Shown here in pieces: positions 1-6,859 of a DNA stretch of 64,000 nucleotides (the first letter of the stretch is position 1; each line of letters starts with the position of its first letter). Source of the DNA: an uncultured Rubrobacteraceae bacterium (lineage in GTDB: Bacteria; Actinomycetota; Rubrobacteria; Rubrobacterales; Rubrobacteraceae); the NCBI GenBank assembly GCA_902806085.1, contig CADCVH010000102.1, forward strand, positions 1-64,000, read 5' to 3'. Under the pieces are notes generated by a model. It worked only from the letters and a program-made list of their open reading frames with translations. It searched no databases and was not told the DNA's origin. A program made the position numbers and the translations under genes.

Positions 1-81
1 TAAATGGGCGTCCTCGGAACTTCCTTGGCGAAGCTCGGATAACAATCCTTCCACGTCGTTGGGTGGATAGACCGCGCGAGC

Positions 82-528
82 CTATCGCTCGGCCGTTCGG
101 ACGCGCTCCCAGATCAGGTGGGCGGTACGTTGGACTCCCCCGAGCACCATCGGCCGCGTGCCAAGGACCAACCGGTCCCCCGACACTTCTACAAGGCGCT
201 CCTGCTCGGCGCCGACCCAGTCGGGGAACAGGCTGAGTTCCACGAAGTGGACCACCGTCTCCCCCCTGAACTCGTAGCGGCCGCAGTAGGAGACGTAGGT
301 CTCGGCGGCTTGGGCCCTCTCCTCCGCGCTTCCGCCGAGGAGGTCTCCGGCGGCGAACCTCGCGCGGTCGGGCCGCGAGATGGCCACGGACATGTGGCCG
401 TCCGGGCTGTACATGATGTAGCCCACGGCGTCCTCGCCGAGCGGGTGGCTGACCCCGCCGTCGCCGACGCCCCTGTTCTTCCAAGAGACGAGCCTCCATG
501 TGCCGACGAGGGGATTGTCGGGTGGCAT
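82..528 (-). CDS. lipocalin-like domain protein
   Basis: This encodes a 148-residue protein that opens with NPLVGTWRLVSW and contains YIMYSPDGHMSVAI. Both are typical of the bacterial lipocalin-like domain (Pfam Lipocalin_5 type), a single small beta-barrel of about 130-150 residues. The start at 528 is preferred over an in-frame codon 24 bases upstream because AAGGGAA lies seven bases before it. No signal peptide is visible, so a cytoplasmic location is likely. The ligand or reaction is unknown; members are mostly uncharacterised. It is not in an operon with anything visible in the window. Confidence 0.8.
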   Translation of the reverse strand: MPPDNPLVGTWRLVSWKNRGVGDGGVSHPLGEDAVGYIMYSPDGHMSVAISRPDRARFAAGDLLGGSAEERAQAAETYVSYCGRYEFRGETVVHFVELSLFPDWVGAEQERLVEVSGDRLVLGTRPMVLGGVQRTAHLIWERVRTAER

Positions 529-589
529 GGTCGTTCCCTTGAGCGTGGCCACGCCAGCGTTACGGAGCGGTGTGGCCCGACCCCGGGGG

Positions 590-796
590 CTAATGCCGTC
601 TCGTCAAGGACAGTGGGCCGAGATCGAAGCGTGGATCGTGGTGCCCCGTCGCCCGCAGGCGTCGGGTGGCGTCCCGGCCCCGCGTCCTCGCATGCATGGC
701 CGAGTGGACCGCGGCAGCCGACGAGTCCGCAGCGGCATGCGCGGAGGACGACCTCCCGAGTAGCAACGTGACGGTGGCCAGGATGAGCTTGGGCAT
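590..796 (-). CDS. possible small secreted protein, 68 aa
   Basis: A short reading frame begins MPKLILATVTLLLG and continues into SAHAAADSS, which resembles a signal peptide with an AHA-A cleavage site. GGAAGGGAGT lies just upstream of the ATG at a sensible distance. The rest is arginine- and histidine-rich with no recognisable domain, and could be a frameshifted remnant. Support is the start context and the hydrophobic N terminus only. Confidence 0.25.
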   Translation of the reverse strand: MPKLILATVTLLLGRSSSAHAAADSSAAAVHSAMHARTRGRDATRRLRATGHHDPRFDLGPLSLTRRH

Positions 797-859
797 CTTC
801 GCACTCCCTTCCGCGGGGGAAGGCCCCCGCCGGCTTCGGATTGCTGCGAGCACATCTTA

Positions 860-1078
860 GCGACAGGGCGAACGTCTCATATCACACAAATGCGGTATCT
901 TTGGCGGTCGCTCGGTGGCCGAACTTCCTAGAACCCCTTCAAGACGAAGTTCACCGCAACCGAGAAGGGCGAAGTCCGACAAATTGGTTACATGAGCTTG
1001 GGTTACCCGCCGTCTGCGCAGCGGATTGTCCACGAAATATAGACGCCGAATCCTCTATTGCTGCCCTACTGCTGCCAG
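860..1078. other. non-coding gap upstream of tRNA-Arg 3' side
   Basis: No convincing protein gene is visible in this roughly 220-base stretch, which is less GC-rich than its surroundings. It ends at a strong plus-strand hairpin with a T-rich tail (1079-1115), so an unrecognised plus-strand transcript or the tail of a decayed gene is possible. Confidence 0.4.
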
Positions 1079-1115
1079 AGGCCCCCGGTGACGATACCGG
1101 GGGCCTTTGCTTTTC
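1079..1115 (+). terminator. rho-independent-type hairpin without an obvious gene
   Basis: An 11-bp perfect stem (AGGCCCCCGGT at 1079-1089 with ACCGGGGGCCT at 1096-1106, six-base loop) is followed by TTGCTTTT on the plus strand. The T tract is on the plus strand, so it does not read as the terminator of the minus-strand tRNA-Arg gene. No plus-strand gene upstream of it was recognised. Confidence 0.65.
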
Positions 1116-1137
1116 CTGCGGTTTGCAGGTATTTCCG

Positions 1138-1214
<77 letters not shown>

Positions 1215-1330
1215 ATCGGAAGGCCTATGATACCGTCGCGTTGGGTATCTCTCAAGGCAGGCGCCTATGTGGTGCGGTTTTGTGGATATACTTGCGGGGT
1301 GGTTGTGGTCCGACGGTCGAAGGCGGGGTA

Positions 1331-2023
1331 TTGAGCGGGTCGGTTCTGCTGGTCATAGGGGATGACGAGGAGAGGCTGCACCTGAGGCGGGCGTTGTCGG
1401 GGGAGGGGTGGCGTGTGATCCCGGCCGGATCGGGCAACCAGGCCCGCCAGATGGCGAGCCGGGAAGACTTCGAGATCGCCGTCGTGGACAACCGACTGCC
1501 CGACGAACGCGGCTTCCAGGTCATAAGCGCCGTCCAGAAACCGAACGTCTCGACCGTGGCGCTTCTTCGGGACGAGGACACGATGGACCGCATCGTCGGC
1601 ATCGAGCTCGGGGCGGACTACTACATGCGCTCGCCGGTGAACCCGAGGGAGCTCGTGGCGCGTGTGAAGCAGATCTTCCGCAAGCGGGAACGCGGCGGGG
1701 ACGAGGACTCGGGCAGGCTCTTTGTCGGGGACCTGGAGATCGACCCGGACCAGGTCCTCGTCCGAAAAGGCGACCGCGAGATCGCCCTCTCCCCCCGCGA
1801 GTTCAAGCTCCTCCACACCCTCGCCCGCTCGCCGGGACGCGTCTTCCCCCGCACCGCCCTCTTGAGGCAGGTATGGGGCGAGGACGAGTTCATAGACGAA
1901 CGCACCGTCAACGTCTACGTCCAGCGCCTGCGCAACAAGCTCGGCGACAACCCCAACGAGCCGAAGCTGATAGAGACGGTGAGGGGGTTCGGGTACCGCC
2001 TCGTGAGGCCGGCGGGTAGCTGA
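1331..2023 (+). CDS. OmpR-family response regulator with atypical receiver
   Basis: This is a two-domain regulator of about 230 residues. The receiver (residues 4-120) has acidic residues D11/D12 and the phospho-acceptor D53 in VVDNRLP. The C-terminal winged helix (about 135-228) contains LSPREFKLLHTLA and the typical end VRGFGYRLV. The switch residues are unusual: the Ser/Thr position reads ALLRDED, and the conserved lysine of the YVTKP motif is Arg in YYMRSP (R100). It may therefore signal independently of normal phosphorylation. The TTG start is chosen because AAGGCGGGG lies directly upstream and the receiver begins there. No histidine kinase is adjacent. Confidence 0.88.
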   Translation: MSGSVLLVIGDDEERLHLRRALSGEGWRVIPAGSGNQARQMASREDFEIAVVDNRLPDERGFQVISAVQKPNVSTVALLRDEDTMDRIVGIELGADYYMRSPVNPRELVARVKQIFRKRERGGDEDSGRLFVGDLEIDPDQVLVRKGDREIALSPREFKLLHTLARSPGRVFPRTALLRQVWGEDEFIDERTVNVYVQRLRNKLGDNPNEPKLIETVRGFGYRLVRPAGS

Positions 2024-2170
2024 GGTTTTAAGGTTCTAGGTTTTGAGGTTTTAGGATTCACTCCGGCGGCAGGATCCGGAGGACGACGACCTCGACTCCG
2101 GTGCTCACAAAGCGTTGCCGGATTCGTGATGCCCGCTTCTGCCTGACGCCTTAAAACCTCAAGACCTTTT
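2022..2170. repeat. AGGTTTTA-type intergenic repeat, inverted pair
   Basis: Units of the form GAGGTTTTAAGG / TTCTAGG / TTTGAGGTTTTAGG occupy 2022-2055. An inverted, shorter copy (GCCTTAAAACCTCAAGACC) lies at 2148-2166. The pair sits between two convergent genes and the inverted arm supplies the last codons of the sugar nucleotidyltransferase. The same family recurs at 11744-11824, 23254-23280 and 47195-47511. It could form a bidirectional terminator or be a REP-like mobile repeat. Confidence 0.65.
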
Positions 2171-3190
2171 TATAAGCGCCCCGCCCCGGATCGTCTCGCC
2201 CGACCTGACGTTGTAGCCGTGGCCGACGATGCAGTCTTCCAGGTACGCCCCGTCGCCGACTATGGAGCCGGGGAGTAGGATCGAGCGTTTTATGGTGGCG
2301 TCCGGCCTGACCCAGCAGTCCGTGCCGACCGTCACGTCCCCCGAGAGGGTGACGCCGCGGCCGACGACGGCGTCCCGGCCGACGACGGCCTGGCCTTCTA
2401 TGTTGGCGGCGGGGTGGATCTGGGCGTCCTCGCCGACCCACAACCCCTCGCCGCGCTTCTCGCCCGGGATCTCGACGTCGACCTTGCCGGAGAGCACGTC
2501 GTACTGGGCCTGCCGGTAGGCCTGGAGCGTCCCTATGTCCGACCAGTAGAAGTCACCCTGGTAGCCGACGAAACGCTCCCCGTTCTCCAGGAACTTCGGG
2601 AACACGTCCTTGGCGAAGTCGAAGAAGGTGTCCTGCGGGACGTAGTCGAGCGCCCGCGACTCCAGGACGTAGATGCCGGTGTTCGCGAGGGTGCTTATGG
2701 CCTCCGTGGGGTCCGGCTTCTCCTGGAAACCGAGGATGTCCGAGCCCTCGTCGACGTCAACCACCCCGAAATCCGAGGTGTCGTAGACGCGACGCAGCGC
2801 TATGGTGGCGAGCGCCCCTTTCTCCCGGTGGAAGCGGACGAGCTCCCCGATATCTATGTCCGTGAGGGCGTCGCCGGAGACGACGACGAAGGTGTCGTCG
2901 AAGCGGTCGGCCAGTCGCTTGACGCCGCCGGCCGTGCCGAGTAGCTCGTCCTCCCTGTTCAGGCGGACCTTCATGCCGTTGACGCGGGACTCCTCGCCGT
3001 AGGCGTCGAGAAGGGCGTCCGCGAGGTAGTGGACGTTGACGTGGACCTCGTCGATGCCGTGCCTCGCCAGCAGGCCGAAAATGTGGCCGATGATGGGGGT
3101 GTCCACGACGGGGGCTAGAGGCTTCGGGATCTCCCCGGTCAGGGGAAAGAGGCGGGTGCCCTTGCCCGCCGCGAGCGCCATGGCTTTCAT
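2159..3190 (-). CDS. NDP-sugar pyrophosphorylase (mannose-1-P guanylyltransferase type)
   Basis: The N-terminal Rossmann-like domain carries the nucleotidyltransferase signature LAAGKGTRLFPLT followed by PKPLAPV, with the catalytic aspartate in VVVSGDALTDID. The C-terminal third has hexapeptide-repeat character (VVGRDAVVGRGVTLSGDVTVG), a left-handed beta helix. The family joins a sugar 1-phosphate to an NTP, giving an NDP-sugar and pyrophosphate for glycan synthesis; the exact sugar cannot be read from sequence. At 343 residues the length is normal. The start at 3190 is chosen because the signature begins right after it. It lies seven bases downstream of the MazG-like gene and is probably cotranscribed with it. 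The 3' end overlaps an intergenic repeat. Confidence 0.88.
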   Translation of the reverse strand: MKAMALAAGKGTRLFPLTGEIPKPLAPVVDTPIIGHIFGLLARHGIDEVHVNVHYLADALLDAYGEESRVNGMKVRLNREDELLGTAGGVKRLADRFDDTFVVVSGDALTDIDIGELVRFHREKGALATIALRRVYDTSDFGVVDVDEGSDILGFQEKPDPTEAISTLANTGIYVLESRALDYVPQDTFFDFAKDVFPKFLENGERFVGYQGDFYWSDIGTLQAYRQAQYDVLSGKVDVEIPGEKRGEGLWVGEDAQIHPAANIEGQAVVGRDAVVGRGVTLSGDVTVGTDCWVRPDATIKRSILLPGSIVGDGAYLEDCIVGHGYNVRSGETIRGGALIKRS

Positions 3191-3197
3191 CGTGTGC

Positions 3198-3563
3198 CTA
3201 CCATTCTCTGCCCTCGTTCCGTCTGGCCTTCTTCTCGAAGGCGTCCTCAAGGTCCACACCGGCGAGGTCCGCGAGGTCGAGGAGGTTCCACACCACGTCG
3301 TAGATCTCCCCGCCCAGGTTCTCCCTCACGGTCCTCGCCTCCTCCGTCTCCATCGTCCCGACGTCCGCGTTGCCGTCCCTGGAGAGCCTGAGCACCCCCG
3401 CGGCCACCTCGCCGACCTCGCTCGTCAGGTAGGCGAGCCTCTGCTCCAGGGTGACGTCGAAGCCCTTGTCCGCCTTGGGCTTCCGAACCTGACGCCGGAG
3501 GTCCCCGACCGTCAGCCCCCGCTGCAGGCCGCCCGCCCGTGCTCTATATTCATCCCCGTGCAC
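3198..3563 (-). CDS. MazG-like nucleotide pyrophosphohydrolase domain protein
   Basis: A protein of up to 121 residues contains LTSEVGEVAAGVLRL and LGGEIYDVVWNLLDLADLAG. These match the two acidic helices (ExxE and ExxD) that bind magnesium in MazG-type all-alpha NTP pyrophosphatases. The family hydrolyses NTPs or damaged dNTPs to monophosphates. The annotated GTG at 3563 abuts the GTG of divergent murB, so translation may begin further in, near LTVGDLRRQV, where the domain starts. The gene precedes the NDP-sugar pyrophosphorylase on the same strand. Confidence 0.75.
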   Translation of the reverse strand: MHGDEYRARAGGLQRGLTVGDLRRQVRKPKADKGFDVTLEQRLAYLTSEVGEVAAGVLRLSRDGNADVGTMETEEARTVRENLGGEIYDVVWNLLDLADLAGVDLEDAFEKKARRNEGREW

Positions 3564-4457
3564 GATGGCACTTTACACCGGCTCTTCCCCGCGGCCAAGT
3601 TCGACGAACCGCTCCGGCGCTACACGGCCTGGAAGATAGGCGGTCCCGCCGACGCCCTCCTCGAACCGAAGAGCGTCGACGAGCTGGTGTCGGCCGTGCG
3701 CGAGGCCCGCCAGAACGGCGTGCCCGTTACGGTGCTCGGCGGCGGCACGAACGTGCTCGTGCGCGACGGCGGCATCCGGGGCCTGACCATCCGCCTCGCC
3801 AAGTCCCTGACGAAGGTCGAGGTGGAAGGGATGTCCGTCGTCGCCGACGCCGGCGTCCTCTACCCCGTCCTCGCCAACACCACCGCAGCATCGGGCCTCG
3901 CCGGCCTGGAGTTCGCCACCGGCATCCCCGGCACCGTCGGCGGCGCCGTCTACATGAACGCCGGGGCCTACGGCTCAGAGACGGGGGAAGTCCTCGACTG
4001 GGCCGACGTCTTCCGGGCGGAGGCAGGCGAGGTCGTCAGGATGCAGAACTCGGACCTCCACCTCTCCTACCGCAAGAGCATCCTCCACGAGCACCCCGAC
4101 TGGCTCGTCCTGCGGGCCGGCTACACCGTGGGGCCCGGGGACGCGGGGCTTCTTAAAGCCCGCATAAAAGGATTCCGGATGCAGCGCATGAACGGCTCCC
4201 CGAACAAGCCGAGTTGCGGCTCCACCTTCAAACGACCCCCCGGGGACTTTCCCGGCCGCGTCATCGAGGCCGCCGGGCTCAAGGGCACGAGGGTGGGGAA
4301 CATAGAAGTCTCGCCCGTCCACGCCAACTACCTCGTAAACCTCGGCGGCGGCACCGCGGAGGAGGCGCTGGAGCTCATAGATCTGGTCCGCAGGACGGTC
4401 CGCGAGAAGCTCGGGGTGGAGCTGGAGTCCGAGGTGCGGGTGATCGGCGAGCCGTAG
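3558..4457 (+). CDS. murB: UDP-N-acetylenolpyruvoylglucosamine reductase MurB
   Basis: MurB reduces UDP-GlcNAc-enolpyruvate to UDP-MurNAc with FAD and NADPH in peptidoglycan synthesis. The 299-residue protein has the FAD-binding motifs TAWKIGGPA, VLGGGTNVLV and GIPGTVGGAVYMNAGAYG. It also has the substrate-domain YRKSIL and the proton-donor serine in KPSCGSTFKRP. The length and the single inserted tyrosine-loop domain fit the common MurB type. GTG 3558 has no Shine-Dalgarno. A TATATT hexamer ends seven bases before it, so a leaderless mRNA is likely. It is divergent from the MazG-like gene with no space between the two start codons. Confidence 0.95.
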   Translation: MHDGTLHRLFPAAKFDEPLRRYTAWKIGGPADALLEPKSVDELVSAVREARQNGVPVTVLGGGTNVLVRDGGIRGLTIRLAKSLTKVEVEGMSVVADAGVLYPVLANTTAASGLAGLEFATGIPGTVGGAVYMNAGAYGSETGEVLDWADVFRAEAGEVVRMQNSDLHLSYRKSILHEHPDWLVLRAGYTVGPGDAGLLKARIKGFRMQRMNGSPNKPSCGSTFKRPPGDFPGRVIEAAGLKGTRVGNIEVSPVHANYLVNLGGGTAEEALELIDLVRRTVREKLGVELESEVRVIGEP

Positions 4458-4498
4458 GGTTCCAGGGCGGACAAAGATCAGGGGAGGCGCGACCAGGG

Positions 4499-5026
4499 GT
4501 GGGTGTGGACGAACCGGTTGCGGTCGTGGGATACGATCCGGGGTGGCCGCTGGCGTTTGATCGGGAACGGCGGCGCGTTGGGGAGGCGCTTGGCGACGCT
4601 GTCGTCGCTATCGAGCACTTCGGTAGCACGGCCGTGCCTGGTATGGCGGCCAAGCCCATCGTCGACATCCTGGTCGGTTTGCGAGTCTCCGAACTGCGAG
4701 AGAAACAAATGACTGCCCTGGTGCGGCTGGGTTACGAGTATCTCGGCGAAGCCGGGGTTTCGGGACGACTGGCGTTTCGCAAGCGAGGACCGACGGCTTA
4801 CAATATCGCGGCGGTAGGGTGGAACGGCCGGCTCTGGCAAGACAGCTTGCTGCTACGCAACTTCTTGCGTGCCAACCCGGAAGAAGCACGCCGTTACGGG
4901 CGACGCAAACAGCAGCTGGTTTCGCAAGGCGTCTCTACCCTGCTGAAGTACTCAGAACGGAAGGAAGCATCGATCCAGGAGTTGTTGCGGAGTGCCAGGG
5001 CGCGGCCGAACGGATCGCCGCCCTAG
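4499..5026 (+). CDS. GrpB family (UPF0157) nucleotidyltransferase-like protein
   Basis: This 175-residue protein has the GrpB/UPF0157 motifs: YDPGWPLAFDRERRRV, then AIEHFGSTAVPGMAAKPIVDILVG, which corresponds to the GSxxxxG...D(I/V)D nucleotidyltransferase fold signature. The C-terminal RNFLRANPEEARRYGRRKQQL is also typical. Homologues are about 170-180 residues and are often annotated as dephospho-CoA kinase-associated or GrpB proteins; their activity is not established. The GTG at 4499 is chosen over 4505 because GGGGAGG (4481-4487) is 11 bases upstream. It lies 41 bases after murB and may be cotranscribed. Confidence 0.85.
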   Translation: MGVDEPVAVVGYDPGWPLAFDRERRRVGEALGDAVVAIEHFGSTAVPGMAAKPIVDILVGLRVSELREKQMTALVRLGYEYLGEAGVSGRLAFRKRGPTAYNIAAVGWNGRLWQDSLLLRNFLRANPEEARRYGRRKQQLVSQGVSTLLKYSERKEASIQELLRSARARPNGSPP

Positions 5027-5065
5027 CCCGTCTCGCCCGGACGCTGCGTGTACGGGAGGCGCAAC

Positions 5066-5653
5066 CTAACCAACCCCACCCGAAGCCTGATGCCTAAAAC
5101 CCGAAGCCTTCTCCCGGAATAGGTCCGGTATATCCGCCAGGTCCGTGTGCCGGTCGCAGACGTCCAGGAGGGCCTGGGAGGTGCACTGGCCGGCGCTTAT
5201 GACCTCGACGCGGAGGCCCTTCTCGCTCTGGAGGTACTCGGCGGCCTCCACGTAGTCGCCGTCGCCGGAGACGAGGACGTAGGTATCGGCGTGGTCGGCG
5301 AGGCGCATCATGTCCACGACTATGCCGACGTCCCAGTCGCCCTTGTGGGAGACGGTCCGTTCGCCGTCGGGGGCGATGGTTTCGTGGACCTGCAGGGGTT
5401 TGGAGCGCACCTTGTAGCCGAACTTGTTGAGGTTGTAGACGAACGGGCGGGTCGAGGAGGTCCCTTGCCCCTCGTCCGTCTCTTGCTTCTCGACGATGTA
5501 GAAGGTCGCGCGCAGGAGCTTGCGGTCGCCGACGGCGGCTTCGAGGAGCCGGGAGTAGTCCAGGACGCCCCTGTGGTAGCTCTTGATCGAGTGGTACAGG
5601 TTCGCCCCGTCCACGAAGACCGCCACCCGCCCGCCGAGATCCCGCCCCTCCAT
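5066..5653 (-). CDS. NYN domain protein (LabA/DUF88, PIN-like ribonuclease fold)
   Basis: The 195-residue protein has the NYN acidic motifs: VAVFVDGANLYHSI near residue 10, KGDWDVGIVVDMM near 105, and YVLVSGDGDYVEAAEYL near 125. These form the metal-binding site of PIN-like nucleases, so an RNA-processing role is inferred. The ATG at 5653 is preceded by TAGTAT ending seven bases upstream and no Shine-Dalgarno, suggesting a leaderless transcript. The last 15 or so codons (KASGFRHQASGGVG) come from a degenerate intergenic repeat (5081-5110), so the C terminus seems to have been extended by repeat sequence. Confidence 0.87.
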   Translation of the reverse strand: MEGRDLGGRVAVFVDGANLYHSIKSYHRGVLDYSRLLEAAVGDRKLLRATFYIVEKQETDEGQGTSSTRPFVYNLNKFGYKVRSKPLQVHETIAPDGERTVSHKGDWDVGIVVDMMRLADHADTYVLVSGDGDYVEAAEYLQSEKGLRVEVISAGQCTSQALLDVCDRHTDLADIPDLFREKASGFRHQASGGVG

Positions 5654-5770
5654 CGCGCGAATACTAGCAGAAAATATCCGGCGTCCCTTTAGAAATCGCG
5701 GTTTACCCCGTGGGGCAACTGGGTTAATATCCGTAGGCTTTGCCGCACGCAGGCTAGAGAGGAGGGGATC

Positions 5771-6118
5771 CTCACGGACTTCGAGGTCAGCATCGACGAG
5801 CACGCGGACGATTACTCCGTGGTCGCCGTCCGCGGCGAGATGGACCTCCACACCTCCCCGAAGGTCCAGGGCGCCATCGAGCGCGCCTCGGAGAACAACG
5901 GCGTAGTAGGGGCCGTCGTCGTGGACATGAGCGGCGTAGCCTTTATGGACTCGACCGCGCTCTCCGCCCTCGTCCGCTCCAAGGACGCCCTCGGAAAAAG
6001 GGACGTCTCCCTCCGCCTCGCCGCCCCCTCCGACGCCGTCGCCCGCATCTTCTCCGTCACCGGCTTCCACGACTTCTTCGAGATCTTCCCCTCCCGCGAA
6101 GCCGCCATCACCGCCTAG
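5771..6118 (+). CDS. STAS domain anti-anti-sigma factor, non-canonical CTC start
   Basis: A single STAS domain of about 115 residues reads TDFEVSIDEH, then VVAVRGEMDLHTSPKV and VVDMSGVAFMDSTALSALV. The last contains the conserved serine region (DSTAL) phosphorylated by anti-sigma kinases in SpoIIAA/RsbV-like proteins. Binding to a partner-switching anti-sigma kinase is inferred; no such kinase is nearby. The beta strand FEVSI lies upstream of the first ATG/GTG/TTG (GTG 5819), so translation must begin earlier. A perfect AGGAGG (5760-5765) sits five bases before a CTC codon in the expected first position, followed by Thr-Asp-Phe. A TAATAT hexamer lies at 5725-5730. Confidence 0.85.
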   Translation, partial: LTDFEVSIDEHADDYSVVAVRGEMDLHTSPKVQGAIERASENNGVVGAVVVDMSGVAFMDSTALSALVRSKDALGKRDVSLRLAAPSDAVARIFSVTGFHDFFEIFPSREAAITA

Positions 6119-6155
6119 AGAAGGCGGTTTTTCAACGTATGGTACAGTGTATGGC

Positions 6156-6374
6156 ATGAAGAAGACGACCGTCTATCTACCGGACGACCTCAAAGCCGCG
6201 CTGGGACGTGTCGCGGACGAGAGGGGGCAAAGCGAAGCGGAGCTCATACGGGAGGCGGTTGGGGATCTCGTACGGGGCTCGGAGAGGCCCAGGCCGCGTC
6301 TGCCGCTGTTCCACAGCGACGATCCCACGTTGGCAGAGAGGGTAGACGAGGAGCTCCGGGGTTTCGGGGAGTAA
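6156..6374 (+). CDS. ribbon-helix-helix antitoxin (VapB/CopG type)
   Basis: This 72-residue protein begins MKKTTVYLPDDLKAALGRVADERGQSEAELIREAV. That is the beta strand and two helices of a ribbon-helix-helix DNA-binding domain. The C-terminal half (RPRLPLFHSDDPTLAERVDEEL) resembles the toxin-binding tails of VapB antitoxins. It is followed 17 bases later by a PIN-domain gene, so it should neutralise that toxin and repress the pair. The ATG at 6156 is preferred to an in-frame GTG at 6147 because a TACAGT hexamer overlaps the latter and ends seven bases before the ATG. Confidence 0.87.
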   Translation: MKKTTVYLPDDLKAALGRVADERGQSEAELIREAVGDLVRGSERPRPRLPLFHSDDPTLAERVDEELRGFGE

Positions 6375-6391
6375 GGCCGGATCGGCGTTTC

Positions 6392-6814
6392 TTGCTCGTA
6401 CTAGACACCAGCGGGTTGCTCGCCGCCCTGGATGGCACCCAACGCTTCCACGCGCCCGCCAAGAGGGTGCTCGCCGGCTACGAAGGCACGCTGCTGCTCT
6501 CTCCCTTCGTTCTGGCGGAACTGGACTACCTATTGTCGACGCGGGTCGGTTGGGACGCGGAGGTCGCGTTGCTGGGCGAGGTAGGCCGGGGAACGTATCG
6601 ACTAGAGCCGTTCACCGAGGACGACATGGTGGAGGTGGTGGGCGTGCTCGAGCGCTATGCCGGCCTCGGGGCCGGACTGGCCGACGCGTCCAACGTCGTG
6701 CTGGCGAACCGCTACGATACCCTGGACGTGCTCACGCTCGACGAACGGCACTTTCGGGTCCTGAGGGGGCCACACGACCGGCCGTTCCGCCTTCTCCCGG
6801 CCGACGCCGAATAA
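6392..6814 (+). CDS. PIN domain ribonuclease toxin (VapC type)
   Basis: The 140-residue protein has the PIN-domain acidic residues in LVLDTSGLLAALD, the glutamate in FVLAELDYLL, GLGAGLADASNVVLA, and the late aspartates in VLTLDERHF. VapC toxins are magnesium-dependent endoribonucleases that cut tRNA or rRNA when free of VapB. The tail FRVLRGPHDRPFRLLPAD fits the family. The start is a TTG immediately before the first beta strand. It is paired with the RHH gene just upstream. Confidence 0.88.
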   Translation: MLVLDTSGLLAALDGTQRFHAPAKRVLAGYEGTLLLSPFVLAELDYLLSTRVGWDAEVALLGEVGRGTYRLEPFTEDDMVEVVGVLERYAGLGAGLADASNVVLANRYDTLDVLTLDERHFRVLRGPHDRPFRLLPADAE

Positions 6815-6859
6815 CCTCTCGTCTTACGTGATCCCGGGTCCGTCGCGTACTAGAATCTG

